Below, piece after piece: positions 16,946 to 25,358 of a DNA stretch of 64,000 bases. The stretch is taken from NCBI GenBank assembly GCA_910586255.1, contig CAJUHR010000003.1, positions 136,191 through 200,190 on the forward strand, read 5' to 3'. The notes beneath the pieces were generated by a model. The model was not told where the DNA came from, searched no databases, and was given only the letters and a program-made list of their open reading frames with translations. Source of the DNA: an uncultured Lachnospiraceae bacterium (GTDB taxonomy: Bacteria > Bacillota > Clostridia > Lachnospirales > Lachnospiraceae). The position numbers and the translations under genes were made by a program. Each line of letters starts with the position of its first letter. Positions within the stretch are counted from its first letter, which is position 1.

Positions 16946-16974
16946 TTGAAACCAATTTGCACATATGGTATAAT
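16946..16974 (+). promoter_or_regulatory. Sigma-A promoter upstream of the hybrid histidine kinase
   Basis: TTGAAA (16946-16951), 17 bases, TATAAT (16969-16974). The stretch TGGTATAATGT is repeated about 70 bp downstream (17036-17046) without a matching -35, so a second weaker start is possible. A half copy of the GAACAGTAAC repeat end lies upstream near 16894-16905. Confidence 0.6.
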
Positions 16975-17099
16975 GTCACCAACTGGAGCGAAGCGGAAGT
17001 TGATGACCTGCGCGAGCATCAGCGAGCTTCCTTGTGGTATAATGTGAACACTTAGCGAGGTACAGCTCTTTTTTGAAGACTGAAAAAGGAGAGTGGGGA

Positions 17100-19664
17100 A
17101 TGGGAAAGAGTATTACTCGTTTTTTGACAGTCAGTCTTGCTTTGGTGTCGGTTTTTTGTGTTTTTATTTTTTACATACAAACAACCTGGATAAGTGTTAT
17201 GGGAGCACAGGCCATTCAAAAAATAGGTGTAATGTATATGTCCGGAGTGAGTGAGCAGATTGCCACTCATTTTGCCACAGCAATTGATTTGCGGCTGTCC
17301 CAGGTGGAAGCCCTGGTGAATGCCATGCCATTAGAGAGGGCGGATGAGGCTTCTTCCATGCGGGTGATTCTGACGGAGGTAGCCCGGTCCCGGGGATTTG
17401 AATATCTGGCATTTTATATGGAGGACGGCAACTTTGACATGATTTACGGAAAACCTATCCAGTCAGGGGCGCCGGAGGCTTTTTTAAATTCTCTGAAAAA
17501 CGGAGAGAAAAAGGTCAGTGCCGGAACGGATAGCAACGGGATTCCGGTGGTCATGATCGGGGAGCCGGTGTCCTACTGCCCGGAGGAAGGGGAAAACTGT
17601 ATTGCCCTGGTGGCGGGACTTCCCACTAGCTATTTTACGGATCCGATTTCTGTGGATGTGGACGGCACGGCGGTGGATTATTGCATTATCCGGTGTGACG
17701 GCAGCTTTATTGTTCAGAGTAAAGGAATAAAAGAGGACAATTATTTTGACCGGGTTCACAAGCTTTATGAGGGGGCTGACGGGAAAACGCCAATGGAGTA
17801 TGCTTCTGAGCTGACAGAAGCCATGATTGCCCGCAAAGATTACAGCAGAACGGTTCTTGTTTCCGGTGAGAGATGGAATCTGTACTGTACGTCTCTGCCC
17901 AACTCCGAGTGGAATCTGCTTCTTTATATGTCATACGGAACACTGGAGGAGACCATTGACAGGCTGGAAGCTAAGTGGACAAGAGTCGCCGTAGGCGGAT
18001 GCGTATTGATTCTCATAGCGCTTCTTCTTGTATTTATGGGATATTTCCGTCTTACAGGAAAACAGATGCGTGCCCTGGATGAGGCCAGAAAAACAGCAGA
18101 TGAGGCCAGACGGTCCGCGGAGAAAACCAGCCGGGCAAAGAGTGAGTTTCTCTCCAATGTGAGCCATGATATCCGCACTCCTATGAACGGGATTATGGGC
18201 ATGACCGCTATTGCCATTGCCAATCTGGCAGATACGAAGCAGGTGGGGGCGTGCCTGAAAAAAATCAATGCATCCAGCCGGTATCTTTTGGGGCTGATCA
18301 GTGATATTCTGGATATGTCCAGAATTGAGAGCGGTAAGGTGAGCCTTAATATTGAGCCGGTTTCCCTGCGGGAGGTTATGCAGAATATCATGACGATTAT
18401 TCTTCCTCAGACCATGGAGAAAAAGCAGAGCTTTAATATTTATGTTCAGGATATTCCTTATGAAAATGTGTGCAGTGATGTGATGCGCCTGAACCAGATT
18501 CTGCTGCACCTGGTGGGAAATGCCATTAAGTTTACCAATGAAGGCGGGAAGATTTCCCTGATTTTATATGAGGATGCTTCTCCTAAGGGAGAACTGTACA
18601 CCCGTGTCCATTTCCGGGTTCGGGATAATGGCATCGGCATGACAGAGGAATTTCAACAAAAGCTGTTTGAGGCCTTTTTGCGGGAGGACAATGCCAGGAT
18701 TGACAGAACCGCAGGGGCCGGGCTGGGAATGACCATCACCAAGTATATTGTGGACACTATGGGCGGCACGATTCAGATTGAGAGCCAACCGGGAAAGGGA
18801 AGCAATTTTCATATAATCCTGGATATGGAGAAGGTTATACCGGGAGATGTGAGACTTACGCTGCCGGAGGCAAATGTTCTGGTGGTGGGACAGGATGAGA
18901 TTATTTGTGATTTTACAATGGCGACTCTAAAGTCCATCGGACTTCGTGCCACCTATGCAAGGTCAGTGAAAGAAGCGGTTTTGCTGCCTGAAAAGGAGGA
19001 GGGCTATCGTATTATTCTTCTGGACTGCAGCCTTCTGGAAAATGAATATGAGGGGTATGTCAAGGGGCTGCGCGAGCATTTTGGCAGTGAGATTCCGGTG
19101 ATGCTGCTGACGGAGGGAGACTGGAGTGAGCTGGAGCCGGAGGCTAAGGCGGCAGGAGTCGCCGGGTTTATTGCCAAGCCAGTGTTCCGTTCCGGTTTGT
19201 TTTATGGGCTGAGGAGATTTGTGGAGCCGGAGGCTGCAGCGCCAAAGCCGGAGAAAACGGTGGATTTTTCCGGCGTCCGGGTGCTGGTGGCAGAGGATAA
19301 TGAACTGAACTGGGAGATTTTGGATGAGCTTTTATCGGATGTGGGCATGGCACTGGAATGGGCGGAAAACGGACAGGTCTGTGTGGAGAAGCTAAGACGG
19401 TCTTCCCCGGGTGAATATCAGGTGATTCTCATGGATTTGCGGATGCCGGTGCTGAACGGATTTGAGGCTACCAAAGCCATAAGAACCATGGAACGGGAGG
19501 ATGCAGGCAGGATTCCGATTATTGCCATCAGTGCAGACGCGTTTCCTGATGATGTGGAGAAGTGCCTCGCCTGCGGGATGAACGCTCATTGTGCCAAGCC
19601 GGTGGATATTGATAAGCTGTTGATACTGATAGACAAATTCCTTCGGAAAAATGGAGAGAGATAA
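17100..19664 (+). CDS. Membrane hybrid sensor histidine kinase with two receiver domains
   Basis: About 854 residues. A TM helix (about 5-25) and a long extracytoplasmic sensor region (about 30-290) are followed by a second TM (about 295-315) and a short coiled linker. HisKA has H-box SNVSHDIRTPMN; HATPase has N-box HLVGNAIKF, DNGIGM and GAGLGM. Receiver 1 lacks the acidic pair (VLVVGQDEI) but keeps an Asp in ILLDCSL. Receiver 2 is complete (VLVAEDNELN, ILMDLRMPVLNG, Thr/Ser position AISADA, KPVD). Start ATG 17100 follows AAGGAGAGTGGGGA. No separate response regulator or Hpt is adjacent, so the output partner is unknown. Confidence 0.92.
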   Translation: MGKSITRFLTVSLALVSVFCVFIFYIQTTWISVMGAQAIQKIGVMYMSGVSEQIATHFATAIDLRLSQVEALVNAMPLERADEASSMRVILTEVARSRGFEYLAFYMEDGNFDMIYGKPIQSGAPEAFLNSLKNGEKKVSAGTDSNGIPVVMIGEPVSYCPEEGENCIALVAGLPTSYFTDPISVDVDGTAVDYCIIRCDGSFIVQSKGIKEDNYFDRVHKLYEGADGKTPMEYASELTEAMIARKDYSRTVLVSGERWNLYCTSLPNSEWNLLLYMSYGTLEETIDRLEAKWTRVAVGGCVLILIALLLVFMGYFRLTGKQMRALDEARKTADEARRSAEKTSRAKSEFLSNVSHDIRTPMNGIMGMTAIAIANLADTKQVGACLKKINASSRYLLGLISDILDMSRIESGKVSLNIEPVSLREVMQNIMTIILPQTMEKKQSFNIYVQDIPYENVCSDVMRLNQILLHLVGNAIKFTNEGGKISLILYEDASPKGELYTRVHFRVRDNGIGMTEEFQQKLFEAFLREDNARIDRTAGAGLGMTITKYIVDTMGGTIQIESQPGKGSNFHIILDMEKVIPGDVRLTLPEANVLVVGQDEIICDFTMATLKSIGLRATYARSVKEAVLLPEKEEGYRIILLDCSLLENEYEGYVKGLREHFGSEIPVMLLTEGDWSELEPEAKAAGVAGFIAKPVFRSGLFYGLRRFVEPEAAAPKPEKTVDFSGVRVLVAEDNELNWEILDELLSDVGMALEWAENGQVCVEKLRRSSPGEYQVILMDLRMPVLNGFEATKAIRTMEREDAGRIPIIAISADAFPDDVEKCLACGMNAHCAKPVDIDKLLILIDKFLRKNGER

Positions 19665-19727
19665 GTCGGCTGAGGAATGTTGCCAAAAAAGACATGTGGG
19701 GATAGTAGAAGGAGAGGGCTGGAAGTG

Positions 19728-20945
19728 ATGGACAAGACTGGAATTGAGCTGGAAGAGGCAGTGGAAATCATTGTGAGGAATATAGAACCGGTGACAGATA
19801 CAGAGGAGGTAGCTCTGCCAAAAGCCATGGGAAGGATTGGGGCGAGGGCGGTTTATTCGGGGACGGATAATCCGCCCTTTGCCCGTTCGCCTTTGGACGG
19901 CTATGCTTTTTCCAGCCAGGATGTGAAGGAGGCCAGTGAAAAAAATCCGGTTCGGCTCCTGGTAGCGGGGACGGTTTGTGCGGGAGAGTGGCGAAAGGAA
20001 AAGCTGGAGCCCGGGCAGGCTGTGGGGATTATGACAGGAGCCGCCATTCCTGAGGGGGCTGACTGTGTCATTCGTCAGGAGGACGTGATATTGTCGGGGA
20101 AACCAGGATATATAGAGATCCCCCATACTATGAAGAAATATGAAAATTATTGCTTTCGGGGGGAGGATTTGAAAAAAGGGGATCTGCTTGTGGAACAGGG
20201 GAGACATATCGGATGGGTGGAACAGGGCATTTTGGCTTCGGCAGGGATTTGTCAGGTGCAGGTGTATCGCAGCCCCAGAATTGCTTTGTATGTGACAGGC
20301 GATGAATTGTGCCTGCCGGGACAGAAGCTTCTGCCGGGAAAGATCTATGACTCTAACTGCTGGCTTTTGTCCGGCCGGATGAGGGAGCTGGGCTATCCGC
20401 CTGTGACGGCAAAGCTTTTGCCGGATGAGCCCGAGGCTGTGGCGGAGGAGATCCAACAGACAATAGGAAAGGTAGATCTGGTGGTCACTACCGGAGGCGT
20501 ATCGGTGGGGGCAAAGGACATTTTTCATCAGGTTCTTCCTCTTTTGGGTGCAAAGAGGATGTTTTGGAGAGTCCGGATGAAGCCGGGAACGCCTGCCATG
20601 TTCGCCCTTTTTCAGGACACGCCTATGATTCATCTTTCGGGAAATCCTTTTGCGGCAGCGGCTACCTTTGAGCTTTTGGCGGTTCCGGCCATAGAAAAGC
20701 TGACAGGGGATGGGAGACTGAGAAAGAAGAGAATTCGGGCCGTTCTTGGTACGGATTTTGCTAAATCCGGCGGCAGACGTTTTTTGCGGGGACGTGTGGA
20801 GAACGGCCAGGTAATATTGCCGCCTGTGGGGAAGCATGCATCGGGAATGCTTTCTTCCATGGCAGGCTGCAATTGCCTGGTAGAGATACCGCCGTCAGAA
20901 AAACCCGCTCTGGCAGGACAACCGGTGAATGTGATTTTGCTGTGA
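19728..20945 (+). CDS. moeA: Molybdopterin molybdotransferase MoeA
   Basis: About 405 residues, close to the usual 411 of MoeA. Signatures are NPPFARSPLDGYAF (domain III/I junction), GIMTGAAIPEGADCVIRQED, and the MoCF-domain TTGGVSVGAKD and MKPGTPAMFAL with LSGNPFAAAATF. The C-terminal beta-barrel domain IV is present. MoeA inserts molybdate into adenylated molybdopterin. The start at 19728 lies after AGGAGAGGGCTGGAAGTG; codons from 19677 are in frame but lack a ribosome site. No other Moco gene is in the window. A short gap from the sensor kinase suggests possible co-transcription. Confidence 0.9.
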   Translation: MDKTGIELEEAVEIIVRNIEPVTDTEEVALPKAMGRIGARAVYSGTDNPPFARSPLDGYAFSSQDVKEASEKNPVRLLVAGTVCAGEWRKEKLEPGQAVGIMTGAAIPEGADCVIRQEDVILSGKPGYIEIPHTMKKYENYCFRGEDLKKGDLLVEQGRHIGWVEQGILASAGICQVQVYRSPRIALYVTGDELCLPGQKLLPGKIYDSNCWLLSGRMRELGYPPVTAKLLPDEPEAVAEEIQQTIGKVDLVVTTGGVSVGAKDIFHQVLPLLGAKRMFWRVRMKPGTPAMFALFQDTPMIHLSGNPFAAAATFELLAVPAIEKLTGDGRLRKKRIRAVLGTDFAKSGGRRFLRGRVENGQVILPPVGKHASGMLSSMAGCNCLVEIPPSEKPALAGQPVNVILL

Positions 20946-21030
20946 GGTTTTTGGGCTTTGACAGGGCAGGCGCCACCGATTAGCGAGGACAAATACCAGG
21001 CAAGGTGGCCTGAACGGCAGCGCGTTTTTC

Positions 21031-22686
21031 CTACATCAGGTGAAGACGCCGAAACAGTGTCAGCAGCTTTCTGCCAAAAGGCATTTCGGGCAGCTCCTCC
21101 TCCGTGACTATCCGTAAAAGGGCAATCAGCACCGCGTAGATGGTCATTGCCAGAGGAACGCTGACGATCATGGCAATGGTGTTATTGTGGGTCAGAAAGA
21201 AGATTCCCTCATAGGTTCCCAGGGCGGCGGCTCCCATGATGGCAGAGGCCACAAGGGGAAGAAGAAAGGTGGTTTTTACTTCCTGATGATATCTCAGCAC
21301 CTTGCCGATGGAAAACCAGTTGAGAATACATACCACCAGGGCGAAGGTAACATTGCCGATGACCAGACCATAGACTCCCCAGTCCAGATGCTTTAACATA
21401 ATATATACGAGAATCACGTGGAGCAGCAGAGAGACGGCAGAGTGGGTGACGGATTTGCTCATCCGGTCAATGCCCTGAAGCACCGCGTTGGTAACTGTGG
21501 ACAGGGAGAAAAAGACCACGGCAAAGGCGCCGATCCGCATCAGGTCGGCGGAGAGCTGTGAATCATCGTGGAAGATAAGCTGCATAATGGGCCCGGCCAG
21601 CACACCCATGCCCACAGCGCACGGAATGGCGATCAGCATGTTGAATTTGACGGTCATATGGATTTTGTGCTTTACCTCCGGTCGGTTGTGCCTGGTGCGG
21701 GACTGGACAATGCTGGGAATCATGGAGGCTCCCAGGGAGGAGGCAATAGCCACAGGCACGTTGGACAGCAGCCGGTATTCTCCTCCGTAGATCCCTAAAA
21801 GGGTGGCTCGCTCGGTCTCGGAGAGGCCTTTGGCATCCATGATCTGACCGAAGAGTGAGTTGTCCACAGAGCCGCTGAGCTGATAGACAAACTGACTCAG
21901 GATAATCGGAGTGAGGGTCATGAAAAGGGCTCCGTAAACCCGGGACCAGGATTCGGTGGGAATCTGCTGGCGGCGGCGCAGAGACCGGGCATTGTATCTT
22001 CTGTATAGAAACATCAGAAATGCCAGGTAGGCCCATGCCGCGATTGCCCCGCAGAGAGTGCCGAGAGTTCCTCCCGCGGCTCCATAGGATCTGGGATTTG
22101 GCTGGGTGGCAAACCAGATCATAAAGGCATAGGAGGCGCCAATGCTGACAGCGGCATGAACGATCTGTTCAATAACCTGCGAGACAGAGGTGGGAATCAT
22201 ATTTCCCTGTCCTTGGAAATAGCCACGGATAACTCCCATGATGGAAAATACAAAGATGGTGGGAGCCATAACCTTCAGCGGAAGAGCGCTGCTGGGGCTC
22301 TTGAAAATTACGGTGGTGATAAAATCGCCTCCGAAAATCAGAATCAATGTCATGATGCCGCCGGCAATAGCACTGAAGGCCATGCCGCTAATATATACCC
22401 GCTGCACGTCCTGATATTGTCTGCGGACCCGTCTGGCCGCAATCAGCTTGGACATGGCCAGAGGAAGGCTGTAGGAGGACAGAATCAGCCCGATATTGTA
22501 GATTTCATAGGCTGTATTGTAATAGCCCATACCCTCCTGTCCCAGAATCCGGATCATGGGTACTTTGTAGATCAGTCCGATAAAGCGGACCAGGATTCCG
22601 GCTATGGCCAGGATGCTGCCCTGCATTAAAAGGTTGCTGGTGTTGGAGGCTTTGGAGGTTCGATTGGATGCAGGTTGTTTTGCCAT
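21031..22686 (-). CDS. SpoVB/MurJ-like polysaccharide flippase (MATE/MOP superfamily)
   Basis: A 551-residue integral membrane protein with about 14 hydrophobic helices, beginning after a short Ser/Asn-rich tail with LLMQGSILAIAGILVRFIG and IPMIRILGQEGMGYY-like sequence (RILGQEGMGYYNTAYEIY), the hallmark of the SpoVB/YkvU polysaccharide-transporter group. B. subtilis SpoVB (518 residues) is needed for spore cortex synthesis, probably as a lipid-linked precursor flippase. Start ATG 22686 follows AAGGAGATCACC; in-frame codons further upstream overlap the promoter. It faces MoeA convergently. Assignment to cortex rather than another polysaccharide is inferred. Confidence 0.85.
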   Translation of the reverse strand: MAKQPASNRTSKASNTSNLLMQGSILAIAGILVRFIGLIYKVPMIRILGQEGMGYYNTAYEIYNIGLILSSYSLPLAMSKLIAARRVRRQYQDVQRVYISGMAFSAIAGGIMTLILIFGGDFITTVIFKSPSSALPLKVMAPTIFVFSIMGVIRGYFQGQGNMIPTSVSQVIEQIVHAAVSIGASYAFMIWFATQPNPRSYGAAGGTLGTLCGAIAAWAYLAFLMFLYRRYNARSLRRRQQIPTESWSRVYGALFMTLTPIILSQFVYQLSGSVDNSLFGQIMDAKGLSETERATLLGIYGGEYRLLSNVPVAIASSLGASMIPSIVQSRTRHNRPEVKHKIHMTVKFNMLIAIPCAVGMGVLAGPIMQLIFHDDSQLSADLMRIGAFAVVFFSLSTVTNAVLQGIDRMSKSVTHSAVSLLLHVILVYIMLKHLDWGVYGLVIGNVTFALVVCILNWFSIGKVLRYHQEVKTTFLLPLVASAIMGAAALGTYEGIFFLTHNNTIAMIVSVPLAMTIYAVLIALLRIVTEEELPEMPFGRKLLTLFRRLHLM

Positions 22687-22770
22687 GGCAGGTGATCTCC
22701 TTGGAGGTATCTTTTTTGATCTGTTTTCTGTCCAAAGTGCTGATAACGTGATGAGACAGAATATAAGATT

Positions 22771-22799
22771 AGTATAGCGCAGGTTGGAATGGATGGCAA
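22771..22799 (-). promoter_or_regulatory. Promoter of the SpoVB-like gene
   Basis: Minus-strand TTGCCA (22794-22799), 17 bases, TATACT (22771-22776), a sigma-A-type match. No clear sigma-E signature was recognised. Confidence 0.55.
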
Positions 22800-22836
22800 G
22801 GGAAGGTTCGATGCTTAGAGAATATTTAAAAAATGA

Positions 22837-23217
22837 GTTACAGTTCACGGGCAATGTCAGTAACTTAAGAAATCCTAAAAGGTACGCCTTGGAGAAAGGA
22901 GTGGGGCAGCCGCTTGCTAATCCAAATCTTTTTCCGGTTTCGGGACTAAGAAGCCCTAAAACATCTGAACTTTGCTAAAAGCGAAACGAAAATGCCCAAA
23001 CTCGCTTCGCTCAAACAGAGTGCATTTTCGTTTCAACACAAAATCCAGACATTTAAGGGCTTCTAATCCCTGCAAAGTCAAAATCTTCGGATTAGCAAGC
23101 GGCTGCCCCACTCCTTTCTCCAAGGCTGGTATTGCAAATTTTTAAGTTAATGACATTGGTTCACGGGGCTTCTTGCTGGGCAGAGCCGGACAAGAAGATG
23201 CCCCCGTGAACAGTAGC
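22837..23217. repeat. Large palindromic copy of the GTTAC/GTTCACGG intergenic repeat
   Basis: The ends are GTTACAGTTCACGGG (22837) and CCCGTGAACAGTAGC (to 23217). Inside are AATGTCAGTAACTTA and its inverted partner TAAGTTAATGACATT, then a perfect 37-bp inverted repeat (22887-22923 with 23089-23125), and a central smaller palindrome around GCGAAACGAAAATGC / GCATTTTCGTTTC (22981-23034). A CTTCTTG...CAAGAAG hairpin lies near the right end. The whole unit can fold into one long stem. No coding sequence is present; it fills the 600-nt gap between the flippase and the barnase gene. A further half end (CTATGAACAGTAAC) lies at about 23232-23245. Confidence 0.8.
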
Positions 23218-23287
23218 AAAAATGACCGTTACCTATGAACAGTAACAAATGACAGGAAGGAAAAATTGTTGGAAAGGCGGGATTGAT

Positions 23288-23935
23288 ATGTGGAAGAAAT
23301 GGAGAAGATCTGCGGCGTGGATGCTGGCAGTGCTCCTCATGTCCGTGGCGGTTTTGACGGGAGGCTGTGGAGGTGCCAGAGCATCCGGGGAGCCGGGGAC
23401 TGTCGGCGGACGGGGGCCGGCGGCGGAGAGCCGGGTGGAGCAGGAGCGCCAGACCGAGGAAAGCCAGGAAGAGGAGAATGAGGAAAAGCCGGAAAACCTG
23501 GCTGCGCAGGAGAGCGGGGAAGAGCCGGAAAGCCTGTCTGTGCAGGAGAGCGGGGAAGAACCGGATAAACAGGGAGATCGGGATGGTCTTTCGATTGAGG
23601 AGGACGGATCCTATACTTTGAAGGAGGAGGTAGCCCTGTATCTACATCTCTACGGACATCTTCCGGACAACTTTATTTCCAAGAGGGAGGCTCAGGAGCT
23701 TGGGTGGGACAATAAAAAGAGAAATCTGGATCAGGTGGCTCCGGGAAAAAGCATAGGGGGAAGTCATTTTGGCAACTATGAGGGTATGCTTCCGGAGAAA
23801 AAAGGGCGTAAGTATTATGAGTGCGATCTGGAGTATGAGGGAGGATACCGGGGGGCAAAACGGTTAATCTATTCCAATGACGGGCTGATTTTTTATACGG
23901 AGGATCATTATAAGACATTTGAGCAATTGTATTGA
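23288..23935 (+). CDS. Secreted/lipoprotein barnase-family ribonuclease
   Basis: 215 residues: a signal sequence ending LTGGC (probable lipid-anchored Cys, atypical lipobox), an acidic Glu/Ser linker with two near-repeats around QESGEEPE (about 35-105), and a C-terminal barnase (microbial RNase N1/T1) domain. The domain contains LPDNFISKREAQELGW and APGKSIGG, as in Bacillus amyloliquefaciens barnase. Catalytic residues are Glu178, Arg188, Arg192 and His207; their spacing (10, 14, 29) equals barnase Glu73, Arg83, Arg87, His102, and Lys132 matches Lys27. Start ATG 23288 precedes the signal; its ribosome site is weak. The next gene encodes a barstar inhibitor. An active export-directed RNase is strongly supported; whether it is a competition toxin or a nutrient RNase is open. 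Confidence 0.9.
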   Translation: MWKKWRRSAAWMLAVLLMSVAVLTGGCGGARASGEPGTVGGRGPAAESRVEQERQTEESQEEENEEKPENLAAQESGEEPESLSVQESGEEPDKQGDRDGLSIEEDGSYTLKEEVALYLHLYGHLPDNFISKREAQELGWDNKKRNLDQVAPGKSIGGSHFGNYEGMLPEKKGRKYYECDLEYEGGYRGAKRLIYSNDGLIFYTEDHYKTFEQLY

Positions 23936-23980
23936 AAAAGAAACGGTTTAAGATATATGGCAGCGGAAAGGAGGGGCGCC

Positions 23981-24277
23981 ATGCAAAAGATTTTATTGGA
24001 TTTTTGTGTAACGAAAAGTAAGGAACAGGTGCATGATTATTTGGCATTGAAGTTTGAATTTCCGGATTATTATGGAAAAAATCTGGATGGACTTTACGAT
24101 TTGCTGACAGAGAGCAGGGAAGATATCTGTGTCGGAGTGTTTGGGCTGGGAGAAAGGCCGGACAGGGATGAGGCGCTGACCAGGTATTTAAGGAGGGTTA
24201 GCCGGGTTTTTAAGGATGCACAGGAGGATAATCCTCATCTGTGTGTGATTTTCGAGAACTATGAGGATAATTTGTAA
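23981..24277 (+). CDS. Barstar-family ribonuclease inhibitor
   Basis: A 98-residue cytoplasmic protein. The segment FPDYYGKNLDGLYDLLT corresponds to barstar PEYYGENLDALWDCLT; Asp36 and Asp40 match barstar Asp35 and Asp39, which occupy the barnase active site. A later Glu in DAQEDN may match Glu76. Start ATG 23981 follows GGAAAGGAGG. It lies 45 nt after the barnase-like gene on the same strand, as a self-protection inhibitor would. No signal peptide, so it should neutralise enzyme that fails to be exported. Confidence 0.9.
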   Translation: MQKILLDFCVTKSKEQVHDYLALKFEFPDYYGKNLDGLYDLLTESREDICVGVFGLGERPDRDEALTRYLRRVSRVFKDAQEDNPHLCVIFENYEDNL

Positions 24278-24303
24278 TAGTAAGGAAACAAAGAGGGAAT
24301 GTT

Positions 24304-25353
24304 ATGAGAATCAAGCCGATACGGGATGTGAGAATCAGAAGTAAGCTGATACTTTTAGGTGTTATCTGTTTTTTTGGAATGTTTATTTTGGGGAAGGAGT
24401 CGGTTTCCACTGCCCTAAAGATCAAGGAGGCAGGAGATGAAATGTCGGGAGTGTGGATGAATGCGGTGATTGCGGCGGAGGAGTTAAATACAGCCACCTC
24501 GGATTATCGGATTCGGGAGAGCCGGCACGCGGTAACTACGGATCCGAAACTGATGCAGTCATTGGAGCAGGAGCTGGAGGCAATCCGGACAGATATTGAG
24601 CAAAAGTTTCTGGACTATTATGAGCTTCCTACCAGACAGGAGGACCAGGAGATCATAAAAAAGGCGGAGGAAGCCTGGAAGGAGTATCTGGAATATAGTG
24701 AGCAGCTGATTGACACCAGCAAGGGGAATGACCGGGAGAAGGCCACAGTGATGATGATGGGCCGTTCTCAAGAGCTGTTTAATCAGGCCAGCGGACTGTT
24801 TTTGGATGCGGTGGCTCATGATAAGCGGGTAGTTCAGATTCATCAGAGCCAATCGGATGAGCTGTATCAAAGGACTTTGTACGTGAAGTATTGGGTTATT
24901 GGACTGGTTTCTCTGTTTATGGGCGGATTGATATTGTATCTGATTCACACTATTGAGAAGCCGGTGGAGGAGCTGTTGGACGGTGCAAGGCGGGTGACCA
25001 ACGGAAATCTGGATGTGCGTCTTACCTGGCAGTCAGGAGATGAGTTAGGGACGCTGACAGATGCCATGAATCAGCTGATACAGAGGCTGGAGCTGATTGT
25101 GAAGGATGAGACACGCATGTTTCGGGAGACTGCCAGTGAAGATTATTACGTAAAGTCTGCCTGTGAGCAGGCGTACAGGGGAGATTTTGCTCCGATTCTG
25201 TATGGATTTGCCAGTTTGCAAAGCCGGCTGAGAGCCACAAAACAGCGGCGGGAAGAAACAGAGGCAGCCATGCAAACAGAGCTGACCAATCAAAAAGAAG
25301 AGATGAGTAAGCTGCGGGGGAAGCTGAAAAATAAGAAAAACAGGCAAGGATAA
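24304..25353 (+). CDS. Four-helix-bundle / HAMP membrane receptor without a signalling domain
   Basis: 349 residues. TM1 (about 13-33), a four-helix-bundle (4HB_MCP-like) extracytoplasmic domain (about 35-195), TM2 (WVIGLVSLFMGGLILYLI, about 198-217) and a HAMP domain (IEKPVEELLDGARRVTNGNL, then GDELGTLTDAMNQL). The C-terminus is about 80 residues of charged coiled coil ending KNKKNRQG. The hairpin of methyl-accepting proteins, kinase, GGDEF and EAL domains are all absent, and no frameshift is apparent. It sits between barstar and recJ (6-nt gap to recJ). Function unknown; it may pair with a separate effector or modulate another receptor. Confidence 0.75.
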   Translation: MRIKPIRDVRIRSKLILLGVICFFGMFILGKESVSTALKIKEAGDEMSGVWMNAVIAAEELNTATSDYRIRESRHAVTTDPKLMQSLEQELEAIRTDIEQKFLDYYELPTRQEDQEIIKKAEEAWKEYLEYSEQLIDTSKGNDREKATVMMMGRSQELFNQASGLFLDAVAHDKRVVQIHQSQSDELYQRTLYVKYWVIGLVSLFMGGLILYLIHTIEKPVEELLDGARRVTNGNLDVRLTWQSGDELGTLTDAMNQLIQRLELIVKDETRMFRETASEDYYVKSACEQAYRGDFAPILYGFASLQSRLRATKQRREETEAAMQTELTNQKEEMSKLRGKLKNKKNRQG

Positions 25354-25358
25354 AGACA

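Noticed and set aside
19392..20837. Long minus-strand open frame (about 480 codons) opposite the sensor kinase end and moeA
   Set aside because: It has atypical composition (Pro/His/Arg-rich), no ribosome site and fully overlaps two well-supported genes.
22837..23250. CRISPR array or insertion sequence
   Set aside because: Repeats are inverted rather than regularly spaced direct repeats, and there is no transposase or cas gene.
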